Shown here in pieces: positions 43,083 through 52,762 of a stretch of DNA of 64,000 nt. The notes under the pieces are model-generated. The model saw only the letters and a list, made by a program, of their open reading frames with translations. It was not told where the DNA came from and ran no database searches. The translations under genes and the position numbers were made by a program. Origin of the DNA: Bariatricus massiliensis (GTDB lineage Bacteria > Bacillota > Clostridia > Lachnospirales > Lachnospiraceae); contig NZ_LT574838.1 in assembly GCF_900086725.1 (NCBI RefSeq), positions 560,986-624,985 of the forward strand. The letters are read 5' to 3'. Each line of letters opens with the position of its first letter. Positions within the stretch are counted from its first letter, which is position 1.

Positions 43083-44687
43083 TTACTCTTTTCCCATTCT
43101 ATCACGACCACAATATTCAAAACAACTAAATTCTGCGGTTTTTCTCTGTCCGGAAACGTCCTGACAACACAACACGATGAATGTCCCGGTAAATCGTAAA
43201 CCCGTCGTATCTTCTTCATAATAATCGTCCGACAAATGTGTCACATCCACGGCTTTTCCTATTTGTCTAAAAATCTTTTTATCAGCAGACCACGCAAATA
43301 CCGCAGTTGAATTTTCTACATTTATTCTTAATGCTATTTCTTTTTGCGGAGAAACCGGTACGGATTCCGCCCTCTGTCGGATGACGCCCTGATCACACTC
43401 CAGAAGACCCACACATTTACCTTTCGTTTCATTCCAGGTGACATTTAGATAAATGTAATTCGATGTATCATAATATAATGCAATACCCGCCATCTGCTGG
43501 AAATTTTCAGGTTCAAAGTCCAAAACAACATCAGAGGAAAAGTAAAAATCCTCCCTTCTTCTTCCCACAAGACTTTGACAATATAACGATTCCAAAGACT
43601 GCCGTCCGGTTAAAAGCAATGACTTTTTTTCATGATTAAGTGACATCCACGAGACATCTGCCGGCTCTCTCAAAGTCTGAAATTCATCGGCAAGCTTTCC
43701 GTCGAATGCTCCTCTTTTCGCTGGCGGAGTCGGATTCCAGTCCTTTAAATAAGGAGCCGGCACTTCTGTCTGGGGAGAACGCCCTCCAGCCCACAATTTC
43801 AACCACCCATCATCCGTTTTAACAAGCTTCTGTATTGCAGTCTCCCTGCCGAGCATACACCGCTTCTGATTGTCCTTTGGACGCGCACACAAATGTGCCA
43901 TATACCATTCACCATTCTGTGTTTCAACCAAACTGCCATGACCACTTTTTTGCAGCTCCAAGTCTTCCTGTCCAGCAGATGTTAAAATGGGATTATCCGG
44001 GCATATCTCATAAGGCCCCCAAATATCTTTCGTCCTCGCTTCCGTAACAGCATGTTCATAGAACGTACCTCCCTCTGCGCATATCAGATAATAATAACCG
44101 TCTATTTTGTACAGATGGGGACCCTCAGTAATCCCAAGTCTGGAACCGCCAAAAATCCTTTTAGGCGCTCCGACAAGTCGTTCTTGAACTGTATCATACT
44201 CCTGAAGTACAATTCCCAAGAACTGTTTACCCTTATCCCGGTGATTAAACAACTGGTTCACCAAATACTTTTTTCCATCTGTATCGTGGAACATAGACGG
44301 GTCGAACCCGCTGCTATTCAAATACACTGGCGCAGACCATGGACCGCTTATATCCTGTGCCGTCGTCAAATAATTATCCACATCTTTATAATAGTTCCTG
44401 AAATTCCTCACTATGGAATAAACCAGATAAAAGAGACCGTTGTCGTAAGTGAGGCACGGCGCCCATACTCCGCCCGAGTCCGGGATTCCCGTCATATCAA
44501 GCAATATCTTATTGTCCAAAGGCCTTCCGAGAAATTCCCACTGCACTAAATCTTTGCTGTGATAAATCTGAACACCGGGAAACCATTGGAAGGTAGATGT
44601 TGCTATATAATAGTCATCACCAACACGCAGTATGGAAGGGTCGGGGTTAAATCCGCGTAATACAGGATTGTGAATCACTTTTTTCAT
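43083..44687 (-). CDS. GH43 family beta-xylosidase-like glycoside hydrolase
   Basis: The 534-residue protein has the GH43 five-bladed propeller catalytic motifs: FNPDPSILRVGDDYY (Asp general base at residue 16), SSGFDPSMFHDTDG (pKa-modulating Asp) and LGITEGPHLYKIDG (Glu general acid), followed by a beta-sandwich C-terminal domain of about 200 residues. This two-domain layout is typical of intracellular beta-xylosidases that act on xylo-oligosaccharides; alpha-L-arabinofuranosidase activity is possible. No signal peptide. It is 16 bp behind the unknown 768-residue gene and belongs to the sugar ABC operon. Confidence 0.93.
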   Translation of the reverse strand: MKKVIHNPVLRGFNPDPSILRVGDDYYIATSTFQWFPGVQIYHSKDLVQWEFLGRPLDNKILLDMTGIPDSGGVWAPCLTYDNGLFYLVYSIVRNFRNYYKDVDNYLTTAQDISGPWSAPVYLNSSGFDPSMFHDTDGKKYLVNQLFNHRDKGKQFLGIVLQEYDTVQERLVGAPKRIFGGSRLGITEGPHLYKIDGYYYLICAEGGTFYEHAVTEARTKDIWGPYEICPDNPILTSAGQEDLELQKSGHGSLVETQNGEWYMAHLCARPKDNQKRCMLGRETAIQKLVKTDDGWLKLWAGGRSPQTEVPAPYLKDWNPTPPAKRGAFDGKLADEFQTLREPADVSWMSLNHEKKSLLLTGRQSLESLYCQSLVGRRREDFYFSSDVVLDFEPENFQQMAGIALYYDTSNYIYLNVTWNETKGKCVGLLECDQGVIRQRAESVPVSPQKEIALRINVENSTAVFAWSADKKIFRQIGKAVDVTHLSDDYYEEDTTGLRFTGTFIVLCCQDVSGQRKTAEFSCFEYCGRDRMGKE

Positions 44688-44703
44688 TCGTAATCTCTCC
44701 TGT

Positions 44704-47010
44704 TCATTTTATAGTTTGTTTCACGATTTCGTCAAAATCAAATGTATGGTATCTGTCCATAATAAAATCCAGATTATACAGGGCCTGCCCATTCACCAAA
44801 CCATTACATGTGTCATTGTCATCCCCTTTATTTTTAGCGGAAGCGCCCGAAAAATCTGTATATTCTGTGTCAGCCAGCCATAAAGAAGTCATATACCCTT
44901 CACACTGAACTCCCGGCATGGCATATCCATACATATTCTGCGGCATTGACAAGCCATGGTGCATTCCCCGTGTCACGATTCTTGCGAGGACAGCAAGCTT
45001 TTCATCCTTACAGTATTCTGCCACTTTCAGAAGGTCGGGTACAAATTCGGCAAATTCATCATCCACATAACTGCAGGCCGGTATCACATCACAGCCCGCC
45101 CATCCTGTTGTTTTAAATCCATGTTTTCCCAGTACCGTAGAGGAGTCAAAAGGAATATCCCACATATATGTCCACGTAGCCAGTACTCTCGCCGCGTCCC
45201 GCGCACCTGCTATCAACTCTGGCGCTTTAGTCACCTCATACACAGACAGCATGGTCCTCATTGCAAACATAACACCTACCGCATCTATTTTCACAGATTT
45301 AATATGCGAAGTATCGTTTAAACCACCAATATACGTAATATCTTTCACATAACTCTGCCGCACAAATTCTGCTGCACGCTCTGCCGCTTTCAGATACTTC
45401 TTGTCTTTGGTATAGTTGTAGACCGGTACCAGCAGTTCCGCCGGAAAAATAGCTCCCGAGCCCCACTCTTTTTCACTTGCACCAAACCATTCCTCCGGCT
45501 CCAGCAGCGCTTTTCCATCCATAGTATACGCCCGGTTCCAGGAGCCATTGTCATTCTGTATCTCCAGCATTTTATCGCAGAATGTTATCACCGCATCCAG
45601 CCATGTATTATGTTCCGTTCCTTCCTCCTTCTCTGACAGGTAACACAGAAACAAATAGTACATAGTATCTATCATCGTCCTGCAGTAGTTGCCTTCTACC
45701 TTTTTCAATTTTTCAGCAATAGGCATAAGACTGCTTACTAATTGATTCCCAAGATAACCTTCCAGAGTTTTCCTGTCATCCGAATATTGGAAAGGATACA
45801 AAATCCCGGTCCACCAATAAACAAATTTTTCTTTATCAATGTTATACATCGCATTTGGAAGGCCCGACTCGTCTATACAGCAGTTGACAAAGAAATCCAT
45901 TGTTTTCACGGCGCGCACTTTGTACTCATTATTGCGATAATCTTTCGCGGCTGACAGCATCGTATACGCTAGCAGTGACTGCTGCCCGCAAAAGCCATAT
46001 TCCAGAATATTTTGACTGCCATATGTTTTTCTTGGTGAAAAATGGATAAAGAATCCTGAAGGATGTCCTTTTTTATCCGGAAATTCACGAAAACTATTAA
46101 ATATGAGTTCCCTGCGGTATTTTCTTGCCTCTTCCAGCGTAAATGGCAATTTTACCTCCGGATCTAATATACGGTCCATCTGCAGACTCGCCATTCTCCA
46201 TGCCGCTTCTGTTAAGTCTTCTGCATTGCCTGCGCACAGTAGATAAGACATACTGAATTCACTGCCCGCGCTCACTTTTTTATAAGCCGCCCATTCAGAA
46301 CCATCTACATTCAGGCAAAAAGATGCCCGCTCATAAAAGGGATAATCACATCTGAATACAAATTCCTTCCTGTGATACTGGGAGATTCCCATTCCCAACG
46401 AGCCGATATCTGTATCGTGCACAAAATGCCTTTGTTTCATCTGCTCTCTTGTAACAGTGACATCCTTTTGCGGTAAATCTGCACGGATAAGAGACACATA
46501 GCTTTTACTTCCGGGACAGTATTCCAATATAGACAGCAACGGATTCCTGTCATCTTTATAATCCTGACAAAATGTTCCTAAATAATCATCGCAGCCATCT
46601 TTATCTGTATCATTCTTGTTATAAAACGAACCCGGTATTATAAATTGATAATCATCAAAGCTGTCTGATTGTCCGTCTCTCCCCCGCCATTCTGTCGTCA
46701 GCCGGACTGCCGTATCCTTCTCTGCCGTTACACATTTAACCTGTCTGTCTAATTGTACCGTATCCTGACAGACCGTATATGTATCCATTATTTTTAACCT
46801 GCATCCCATTATGTCGGCAATACATTCCGCCTCATAATTATCGTTATCCCTTCTCACGGAATCGTAACGGAATATTTTCTTCCTTCCATTAAGTAAGGTT
46901 ATTTCTATCGGTGCTTCACTGAAGATATGTATGTAATTCTTTTCATCGGAAAGTGTAACCGATATTGTGTATTTTTCCATCTTTTGAGGAAATTCTATAT
47001 CTGCCCTCAT
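44704..47010 (-). CDS. Unrecognised 768-residue protein of sugar operon, probable glycoside-active enzyme
   Basis: No family is recognised with confidence. The N-terminal 270 residues look beta-rich; the remaining 480 are helical with repeating motifs such as GSWNRAYTMDG, WGSGAIFPAELL and a conserved-looking acidic/aromatic content, as in (alpha/alpha)6-barrel sugar enzymes (for example unsaturated glucuronyl or arabinofuranosidase folds). There is no signal peptide, so it acts in the cytoplasm on imported sugar. It starts 3 bp after the permease and is followed by a GH43 enzyme; a role in debranching or trimming xylan-type oligosaccharides is inferred only from context. Confidence 0.7.
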   Translation of the reverse strand: MRADIEFPQKMEKYTISVTLSDEKNYIHIFSEAPIEITLLNGRKKIFRYDSVRRDNDNYEAECIADIMGCRLKIMDTYTVCQDTVQLDRQVKCVTAEKDTAVRLTTEWRGRDGQSDSFDDYQFIIPGSFYNKNDTDKDGCDDYLGTFCQDYKDDRNPLLSILEYCPGSKSYVSLIRADLPQKDVTVTREQMKQRHFVHDTDIGSLGMGISQYHRKEFVFRCDYPFYERASFCLNVDGSEWAAYKKVSAGSEFSMSYLLCAGNAEDLTEAAWRMASLQMDRILDPEVKLPFTLEEARKYRRELIFNSFREFPDKKGHPSGFFIHFSPRKTYGSQNILEYGFCGQQSLLAYTMLSAAKDYRNNEYKVRAVKTMDFFVNCCIDESGLPNAMYNIDKEKFVYWWTGILYPFQYSDDRKTLEGYLGNQLVSSLMPIAEKLKKVEGNYCRTMIDTMYYLFLCYLSEKEEGTEHNTWLDAVITFCDKMLEIQNDNGSWNRAYTMDGKALLEPEEWFGASEKEWGSGAIFPAELLVPVYNYTKDKKYLKAAERAAEFVRQSYVKDITYIGGLNDTSHIKSVKIDAVGVMFAMRTMLSVYEVTKAPELIAGARDAARVLATWTYMWDIPFDSSTVLGKHGFKTTGWAGCDVIPACSYVDDEFAEFVPDLLKVAEYCKDEKLAVLARIVTRGMHHGLSMPQNMYGYAMPGVQCEGYMTSLWLADTEYTDFSGASAKNKGDDNDTCNGLVNGQALYNLDFIMDRYHTFDFDEIVKQTIK

Positions 47011-47013
47011 GCC

Positions 47014-48006
47014 CTATCCCTCCTGTTTTTTGATTTTCAGCCTTTTTGATTTTTTTAATGTATCTAAATATACTGCAACCAAAATGACAAGTCCTTTTGC
47101 CACCATCTGCCAGTATGAAGATACCTGCATCATATTCAGCCCGTTATTCATAAATCCTATGACCAGTGCGCCCAGCATAACACCGCCCGCACTCCCAATA
47201 CCGCCGCTGAAGCTTACGCCTCCCAGTACTGCCGCCGCAATCGCATCCCCTTCATATCCTTCTCCTGCCCCCGGCTGTGCAGAATATACTCTGGCCGCCA
47301 AAATAATCCCGGCCAGTGCAGCGTAAACTCCCGGTATGATATAAGAGCCAAGAACAATCCTTCTCACATGGATTCCCGAATAAATTGCTGCACTTTTATT
47401 TCCTCCGATTGCGTACATTCCCCTGCCAAATTTAGTATGGCCCAATAATATTATCGTAAAAGCCAGTATCATAACTGTTATCACAACTAAAAACGGAACC
47501 GGGCCTACCGATATTGTTCCAATGGAGCAGAACACTTCATCATAACTGCTTATGGCTTTCCCTCCTGTCATCAGAAACGCAATGCCGCGGAAACACTGTT
47601 GTGTCGCCAGTGTAATTATAAATGCCGGAATTTCTGTAAAGGCGGCTATCACCCCATTTAAAAATCCACACAAAGCTCCAGCAAGCAATGCCAAAATGAT
47701 TGCCGGAATAGCAGGGACACCATTATTGATAATCTGTACACACAGACACCCTGTCAATGCCATTACACTTCCTACAGACAAATCTATTCCGCCGACAATC
47801 AATGCCATAGCCATTCCAAATGCCAAAATACCGTTGATACTGATTTGCCTTAATACTGACATAATATTTTTGCCGGTCATAAAAGAGTCTGTACCGACAG
47901 CCAGTATAAGAAACATAATAAGAAGTGCAATCAGTATCATTAGATTTTTTTTAATAAATTTATAAACAAAATTATTTTTAATATAACTGTTTTTATTAAC
48001 TGACAT
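47014..48006 (-). CDS. Sugar ABC transporter permease (RbsC/XylH family)
   Basis: The start is ATG 48006 (MSVNKNSYIKNNFVYK), 8 nt after GGGGG, overlapping the ATPase gene by 11 bp. The 330-residue membrane protein has about 8-10 helices and family stretches such as LIVGGIDLSVGSVMALTG and GEGYEGDAIAAAVLGG. It forms a homodimeric channel with the RbsA-type ATPase for uptake of a mono- or small oligosaccharide. The substrate is suggested by the operon's GH43 gene. Confidence 0.94.
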   Translation of the reverse strand: MSVNKNSYIKNNFVYKFIKKNLMILIALLIMFLILAVGTDSFMTGKNIMSVLRQISINGILAFGMAMALIVGGIDLSVGSVMALTGCLCVQIINNGVPAIPAIILALLAGALCGFLNGVIAAFTEIPAFIITLATQQCFRGIAFLMTGGKAISSYDEVFCSIGTISVGPVPFLVVITVMILAFTIILLGHTKFGRGMYAIGGNKSAAIYSGIHVRRIVLGSYIIPGVYAALAGIILAARVYSAQPGAGEGYEGDAIAAAVLGGVSFSGGIGSAGGVMLGALVIGFMNNGLNMMQVSSYWQMVAKGLVILVAVYLDTLKKSKRLKIKKQEG

Positions 48007-49507
48007 CAGCATAACCCCCTGTAGCATAATGCATCACCATTTCCTGACTGACTGTTTCCTTTTGCAAATCGAAAATCTTGGTCAGCCGTCCCTCACACAT
48101 CACACCCAATCTTGTACTTAAGTTTATGACTTCCGAAAGCTCCGATGAAATCAGGATAATCGCGACACCTGACGCTGCGATTTCATTCATAAGATGATAT
48201 ATCTCCATTTTAGCTCCCACGTCAATTCCGCGCGTAGGCTCATCCAAAATCAAAATTTTAGGCTGGGTGGCCAGCCATTTTGAAAAAATGACTTTCTGCT
48301 GGTTTCCCCCGCTTAATTCCACAGCTAACTGCTCCTGACCTGCCATTTTAATCGACAGCTTATCAATAAAATCATCCACGATTGACTGTTCTTTTTTCTT
48401 GTCCTGATGTATGAACTTAATAAATCTGTCCATAATGGCAATGGTCATATTAAATGCAATCGTATTTTCCAAAAACAGTCCATTCCGTTTTCGGTCCTCC
48501 GGCACAAGCGCCATCCCGTTTCTTATAGCGTCCCTCGGACTCTTCCCGACATACTTTTTACCCTGATAACTTATTTCACCTGATTGAATCTCATCAATTC
48601 CAAATATAGCATTGGCAAGTTCTGTTCTTCCTGCACCTACCAGCCCTGCCAATCCAAGTATTTCGCCCTTGTGAAGCGTCAAATCAACATGGTGGATTTT
48701 TTCATTACTGACATCCGACAACCTCAGTATTTCTTGGCCAACCTTTTCTATATGTGGGGGATAATACTCCGAAATCTCCCTGCCTACCATGTTTTTAATT
48801 ATTTCGCTGTAGGTTACTCCTTTGATATCTTCTGTCTTAATATGCTGTCCGTCCCGCATGATCGTAACGCTGTCCGCTATTTCAAAAATTTCATCCATCC
48901 TGTGTGAAATATATATAATGGCAACACCCTGATTTTTCAATCTTCTAATCTGCCTGAAAAGTAAATTTACTTCTTTTTCCGTGAGTGAAGATGTTGGCTC
49001 GTCCATGATAATGACTCTTGCCCTCTTAGATAATGCGCGGGCAATTTCAACCATCTGCTGCTGGGAAATACTAAGCTCTCTTACCAGCGTGTCCGGAGAA
49101 ACTTGTTCCATGTCCAACTGCGCCAGTAAATCTTTGGTTTTTTTCCTCATCTCAGAAAAATCAACCGTCTGAAGCAACGTTTTGGGTTCACTTCCCATAA
49201 ATATATTTTCACTTATTGGCAAATCCTGCACCAACACAATCTCCTGATGTATCATAACAATACCTTGTCTGGCCGCTTCCGGAATGGAATAATTTTTAAT
49301 ATCTACGCCGTCCATCATAATGCTTCCGGAATCTTTTTCATATATACCGCATAATATTTTCATCAAAGTCGATTTCCCCGCGCCATTTTCACCTACCAGA
49401 GCCCGTATTTCGCCTTGTTTTACAACAAAATCCACATCATGCAGCACCCGTACTCCGGAAAAGCTTTTATTAATTTTCTGCATTTTTAAGATATTGGATT
49501 CTCTCAT
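47996..49507 (-). CDS. Sugar ABC transporter ATP-binding protein (RbsA/XylG family)
   Basis: The start is ATG 49507 (MRESNILKMQKINKSF) with AGGAG upstream. The 503-residue protein has two fused ATPase domains. The first has GENGAGKST, LSISQQQMVEIARAL and MDEPTSSLTEKE; the second has a degenerate Walker A (GLVGAGRTE), LSGGNQQKVIFSKWL and LDEPTRGIDVGAK. That is normal for the ribose/xylose/galactose importer class, energising uptake of a sugar with the following permease. Confidence 0.95.
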   Translation of the reverse strand: MRESNILKMQKINKSFSGVRVLHDVDFVVKQGEIRALVGENGAGKSTLMKILCGIYEKDSGSIMMDGVDIKNYSIPEAARQGIVMIHQEIVLVQDLPISENIFMGSEPKTLLQTVDFSEMRKKTKDLLAQLDMEQVSPDTLVRELSISQQQMVEIARALSKRARVIIMDEPTSSLTEKEVNLLFRQIRRLKNQGVAIIYISHRMDEIFEIADSVTIMRDGQHIKTEDIKGVTYSEIIKNMVGREISEYYPPHIEKVGQEILRLSDVSNEKIHHVDLTLHKGEILGLAGLVGAGRTELANAIFGIDEIQSGEISYQGKKYVGKSPRDAIRNGMALVPEDRKRNGLFLENTIAFNMTIAIMDRFIKFIHQDKKKEQSIVDDFIDKLSIKMAGQEQLAVELSGGNQQKVIFSKWLATQPKILILDEPTRGIDVGAKMEIYHLMNEIAASGVAIILISSELSEVINLSTRLGVMCEGRLTKIFDLQKETVSQEMVMHYATGGYADVS

Positions 49508-49572
49508 CTTGTCTCCTGTCCTGCTCTTATTACAGTTGTGGGATATCCTTTCGGATTTCCCACAGCTTCCAC

Positions 49573-50565
49573 CTAGTTCATTCCCCAGTATTCCTTCCAT
49601 TTATCTAAGTTCTCTTTTGTACATAAAGAAAACTGCAGCTTGGGATCTTCTTTACACTTTCCCGTCTCCAAAATCTGTTTTGCAGCTTCCGAAGTCTCTT
49701 CCGCCAGTTCCAAAATAGGTCCTACTGCTATCACGTCAACCGCTCCGTTTTCCATGTTTCTTAAATCTGCAGGCTGTCCGTCCACGTCACATACGAGAAT
49801 ACTCTCCTCCAAACCGGCTGTTCTGAGCGCTGCCGCAATTCCTGTTGCTGCGTTTGTGTTACTGCCATAAATTGCATCTATCTGACTGAATTGCTGAAGC
49901 CAGTCTTCCGTTTTTTTCATCGCTTCATCTTCTGTACAAATCCCGTCAAATGATTCTAGCACTTTTATCCCTTCATATTGAGCCAGAGCATCCTTAAAAC
50001 CGTTGCTGCGCTCCCTGCAGACATACGCCACATCATATGTAATCACGCAAACACTGCCTTCATAATTCATTTGTTTTGCAACTTCTTCTCCAACAATCCA
50101 GCCACCTTTGTAATTATCAAGTGTAAAAACTCCTGTTGGCAAATCGGCTACCGTTTCATCAAGAACCTGACTCACACTTATGGTGGGAATCCCTGCATCA
50201 CGGCATTTTTCATATGCTGATTTCACGCCCACAGAATCACATGCTTCTATTACAATCAAAGACGCATCTTGACTGATAAAATCTTCTATCTGACTGGTTT
50301 GAAGAGCCTGATCGAAATTCGCGTCACTTATTTGTACCGTATATCCTTCCGCCTCCATGTTTTCTGCAATGATATCACACATTCTTCCAATGGCTTCGTT
50401 CGTGTACATAGAGGTAGTGATTCCAATAAACCCTTTGCTTCCCTTCGTTTCAGTTTTTTCTGTTTTAGCATCGACGTTAGATTTTTCACTTTTACATCCG
50501 GCAAAACACGCTATCAGTAATGCCACACAACAAATTATACTTATACATTTTGACCTCTTTTTCAT
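49573..50565 (-). CDS. Sugar ABC transporter substrate-binding lipoprotein
   Basis: The start is ATG 50565 (MKKRSKCISIICCVALLIA) with AAAGGAG upstream. The 330-residue protein has a lipoprotein signal ending ACFAGC and then a type I periplasmic binding fold of the ribose/xylose class (FIGITTSMYTNEAIGRM, GSVCVITYDVAYVCRERSNGF). It would be anchored to the outer face of the membrane and hand sugar to the permease. It is the first gene of the operon, 65 bp before the ATPase. Confidence 0.93.
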   Translation of the reverse strand: MKKRSKCISIICCVALLIACFAGCKSEKSNVDAKTEKTETKGSKGFIGITTSMYTNEAIGRMCDIIAENMEAEGYTVQISDANFDQALQTSQIEDFISQDASLIVIEACDSVGVKSAYEKCRDAGIPTISVSQVLDETVADLPTGVFTLDNYKGGWIVGEEVAKQMNYEGSVCVITYDVAYVCRERSNGFKDALAQYEGIKVLESFDGICTEDEAMKKTEDWLQQFSQIDAIYGSNTNAATGIAAALRTAGLEESILVCDVDGQPADLRNMENGAVDVIAVGPILELAEETSEAAKQILETGKCKEDPKLQFSLCTKENLDKWKEYWGMN

Positions 50566-50639
50566 AGTTTCTCCTTTCATTCATCTACAAAGCTTTTCAT
50601 GTTACAAAATCAATATTGTCTCTCCGTCCTCCTCTCTTT

Positions 50640-50729
50640 GTGCTCGAGCACGAACCCCCGATAAAAAAATAGTGCTCGAGCACATACTTTGTTTACATTT
50701 AAAATACCACTATTATTTATGTTTGTCAA
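50640..50729 (-). promoter_or_regulatory. Sugar operon promoter and two perfect LacI-type operators
   Basis: TTGACA (50724-50729), 17 bp, TATTTT (50701-50706) on the minus strand. Perfect palindromes GTGCTCGAGCAC lie at 50672-50683 and 50640-50651, centres 32 bp apart (about three helical turns), downstream of the start site. This is the layout of repression by a LacI-family tetramer or two dimers; the operon's own LacI protein is the candidate. Confidence 0.85.
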
Positions 50730-50779
50730 TCCTTATTATTTTCTGGCGTCAAATGCATACTCATGCTATTTTAAACGCC

Positions 50780-50840
50780 GTGTAGAAAGTTGTCATTAAA
50801 ATTTGTTTTCATTCCAAACTGTCTAATCAACTTCCTACAC
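50780..50840. repeat. Inverted repeat with 13-bp arms
   Basis: GTGTAGAAAGTTG (50780-50792) and CAACTTCCTACAC (50828-50840) match in 12 of 13 positions with 35 bp between. It lies behind the EFR1-type gene on the minus strand and upstream of the sugar operon promoter. It could be a 3' hairpin of the first or a remnant of a small mobile element; no other sign of either. Confidence 0.45.
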
Positions 50841-50888
50841 TTCTAAGATATTGTTCGTAGATTTTATCATCCCTATTTATTAAAAATC

Positions 50889-51656
50889 CTATATAAGCTC
50901 ATTATTCTTTCTTGTACTGCAGACCTTCTTTAATTTATGAGATGCCAAGGCAATCATAAGGGAGCTGCACTTGCGTGCATGGACCGGACAGACCTGAATA
51001 CAGCGCATGCAGGATATACACTTCTCCTTCTCTGTCACATTCGGACTGTCCACAGGTATGGCCCCTACAGGGCATCTCCTTGCGCATACACCACAGCTCA
51101 CACATTTACCGGATGCTTTCGGTTTCATGGGCACACCTGTGTAGTCCCTGTAAGGCCTATTTCCGGGAACCTCTATGCTCTGTGGGCTTTCCGCCCCTTC
51201 AAGCCTTCTTTGAATCTGCCCCGAGATTTGTCTCAGCTCTGCCTCGTCTGTCTGATCCGGCCTTCCTGCACCGTAACGGTGGGCAATCGAGTGTTCCGTG
51301 ACTGCCGCCACCGCAGCTATACATACAAACCCCGCAGCTTCCACCGTATCCTTTAATTCCAAAAAAGCATCATCATAGGCCCTGTTTCCGTAGGACACTA
51401 CAAGTACCGCCGGCGTGCCGTCTCCTTTCATCTGTGCAAGATGTGTCAGCGCCACATTGGGCACCCTTCCGCCGAAGGAAGGGACTCCGATAATACACAG
51501 CTCGTCCGGAGTGAACTGGTATCTGCTATAGTCTGCCCCAAACACAGATAAATCAATATCCTCACTTTTTGGCCATGCACTCCCCACTAAATCTACTGCT
51601 TTTTCCGTCCCTCCTGTGGGACTAAAATACATAGTATATACTTTTTTTATCGTCAA
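50889..51656 (-). CDS. EFR1-type flavodoxin-ferredoxin fusion protein
   Basis: The start proposed is TTG 51656 (LTIKKVYTMYFSPTGGTEKAV) with GGGAGG 11 nt upstream; the long upstream frame overlaps the GNAT gene and is not used. The 255-residue protein has an N-terminal flavodoxin fold (FSPTGGTEKA binds FMN phosphate) and a C-terminal pair of 4Fe-4S motifs (CVSCGVCARRCPVGAI, CISCMRCIQVCPVHA). It is a soluble low-potential electron carrier of unknown partner, as are many in clostridia. Confidence 0.88.
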   Translation of the reverse strand: MTIKKVYTMYFSPTGGTEKAVDLVGSAWPKSEDIDLSVFGADYSRYQFTPDELCIIGVPSFGGRVPNVALTHLAQMKGDGTPAVLVVSYGNRAYDDAFLELKDTVEAAGFVCIAAVAAVTEHSIAHRYGAGRPDQTDEAELRQISGQIQRRLEGAESPQSIEVPGNRPYRDYTGVPMKPKASGKCVSCGVCARRCPVGAIPVDSPNVTEKEKCISCMRCIQVCPVHARKCSSLMIALASHKLKKVCSTRKNNELI

Positions 51657-51678
51657 TCTACTCAGTACCTCCCTGCAT

Positions 51679-52215
51679 CTATTCACATTCAAACAAATAT
51701 TCTCTGCACTGAAACTCTTTCTTCCCGTCCCGGCTGAGATAACTTCCATCTCTCCAATAAACAAATCCAGCCTTTTCCATAACCCTGCCTGACGCAGGAT
51801 TATCCTTTGCATGGCAACAATATAATTTCTTTATTCCGAGATTTTGAACACTATATTTTACAATACACCGGGCTGCCTCCGTTGCCAGTCCCATCCCCCA
51901 ATATTTTCTCATAATATTGTATCCCAGTTCAAACAACTCATACTCCTCGGTGAAACATAGCCCGCCAGAGCCAACCAGCTCTCCCGTCTCTTTCAGAACA
52001 ACCCCCCAATCATATACAAGGCCTTCTTCAATCGCCAACTGCTCCGCCTCAATCCAAGTCCTCGTCTCCCCTGAATTCTGATGCACATCCCATCGCATGA
52101 ATTTGGCCACCTCCGGATCCCCGGTCCAATTAGTGAAAATCTCCTCTGCGTCCTGCACGGTAAGCGGCCTCATGATTAAACGCTCCGTCTCTAAGACTGG
52201 TAACTTACTCTTCAT
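51679..52215 (-). CDS. GNAT family N-acetyltransferase (RimJ/RimL-like)
   Basis: The start is ATG 52215 (MKSKLPVLETERLIMR), with GGAGGG upstream. The 178-residue protein has the GNAT fold with LETERLIMRPL at the start and the acetyl-CoA binding RKYWGMGLATEAA. RimJ/RimL-like members acetylate protein N-termini or small amines; the target here is unknown. It overlaps the P-loop kinase gene by 11 bp and so is co-translated with it. Confidence 0.88.
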   Translation of the reverse strand: MKSKLPVLETERLIMRPLTVQDAEEIFTNWTGDPEVAKFMRWDVHQNSGETRTWIEAEQLAIEEGLVYDWGVVLKETGELVGSGGLCFTEEYELFELGYNIMRKYWGMGLATEAARCIVKYSVQNLGIKKLYCCHAKDNPASGRVMEKAGFVYWRDGSYLSRDGKKEFQCREYLFECE

Positions 52216-52753
52216 TCCTTTTCCCTCCATCCTTATGTCTCCTTTCTTCTTTCAGCCTTCCCAACAAATAGTCCAGCTGCTTTTGATTGTGAACCACAAA
52301 TACTTTCTCCCCATACCTCTTTACGATATCACGGAAGTGTCCCTTAACCGCCCGGCTTCTCTGATGGATGAGTATCCACTTGAAAAATTCCCAATCAAAC
52401 TTTTCCTCGCATCCCTCTGCCCTGCTCTCCCTCTCCTTCCCTCGAAAACGGAGATAACGTCTGCCAGCCCGGCAGAGACACGCAAGTCTGGGAAAATCCA
52501 AAAATACAATATAATCGGACTGCTGCAAACGCTCTTTTTGTGCAAAAGCAGTGTAATTCCCTTCTATGACCCAATCCTCTTTCTCCATAAAATCCCGGGC
52601 AATCCGAAGCGCCTCCTGCCGTTCCCGCTCCTCCCATCCCTCCACAAATTGGACGGTGTCCAAGAATAATACAGGAATCTGGTAAAGTTCTCCAAGCTTA
52701 GCCGCCAAGGTAGATTTCCCACTGCCACTGTATCCTATAATACTGATTTTCAT
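52205..52753 (-). CDS. Small P-loop kinase (adenylate kinase/FlaR topology-modulation type)
   Basis: The 182-residue protein has Walker A GYSGSGKST at residues 7-15 and DTVQF, with a lid-like region rich in Arg. It resembles the 'DNA topology modulation protein FlaR' group, which are small nucleotide kinase-like proteins of unclear role. AAGGAG precedes the ATG. It is in a run with the TetR gene upstream (10-bp gap) and GNAT gene downstream. Confidence 0.82.
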   Translation of the reverse strand: MKISIIGYSGSGKSTLAAKLGELYQIPVLFLDTVQFVEGWEERERQEALRIARDFMEKEDWVIEGNYTAFAQKERLQQSDYIVFLDFPRLACLCRAGRRYLRFRGKERESRAEGCEEKFDWEFFKWILIHQRSRAVKGHFRDIVKRYGEKVFVVHNQKQLDYLLGRLKEERRHKDGGKRNEE

Positions 52754-52762
52754 ATACTCTCC

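Noticed and set aside
50640..50683. Cloning scars, because CTCGAG is a restriction site
   Set aside because: Both copies sit in extended 12-bp palindromes at a repressor position behind a promoter, in native sequence.
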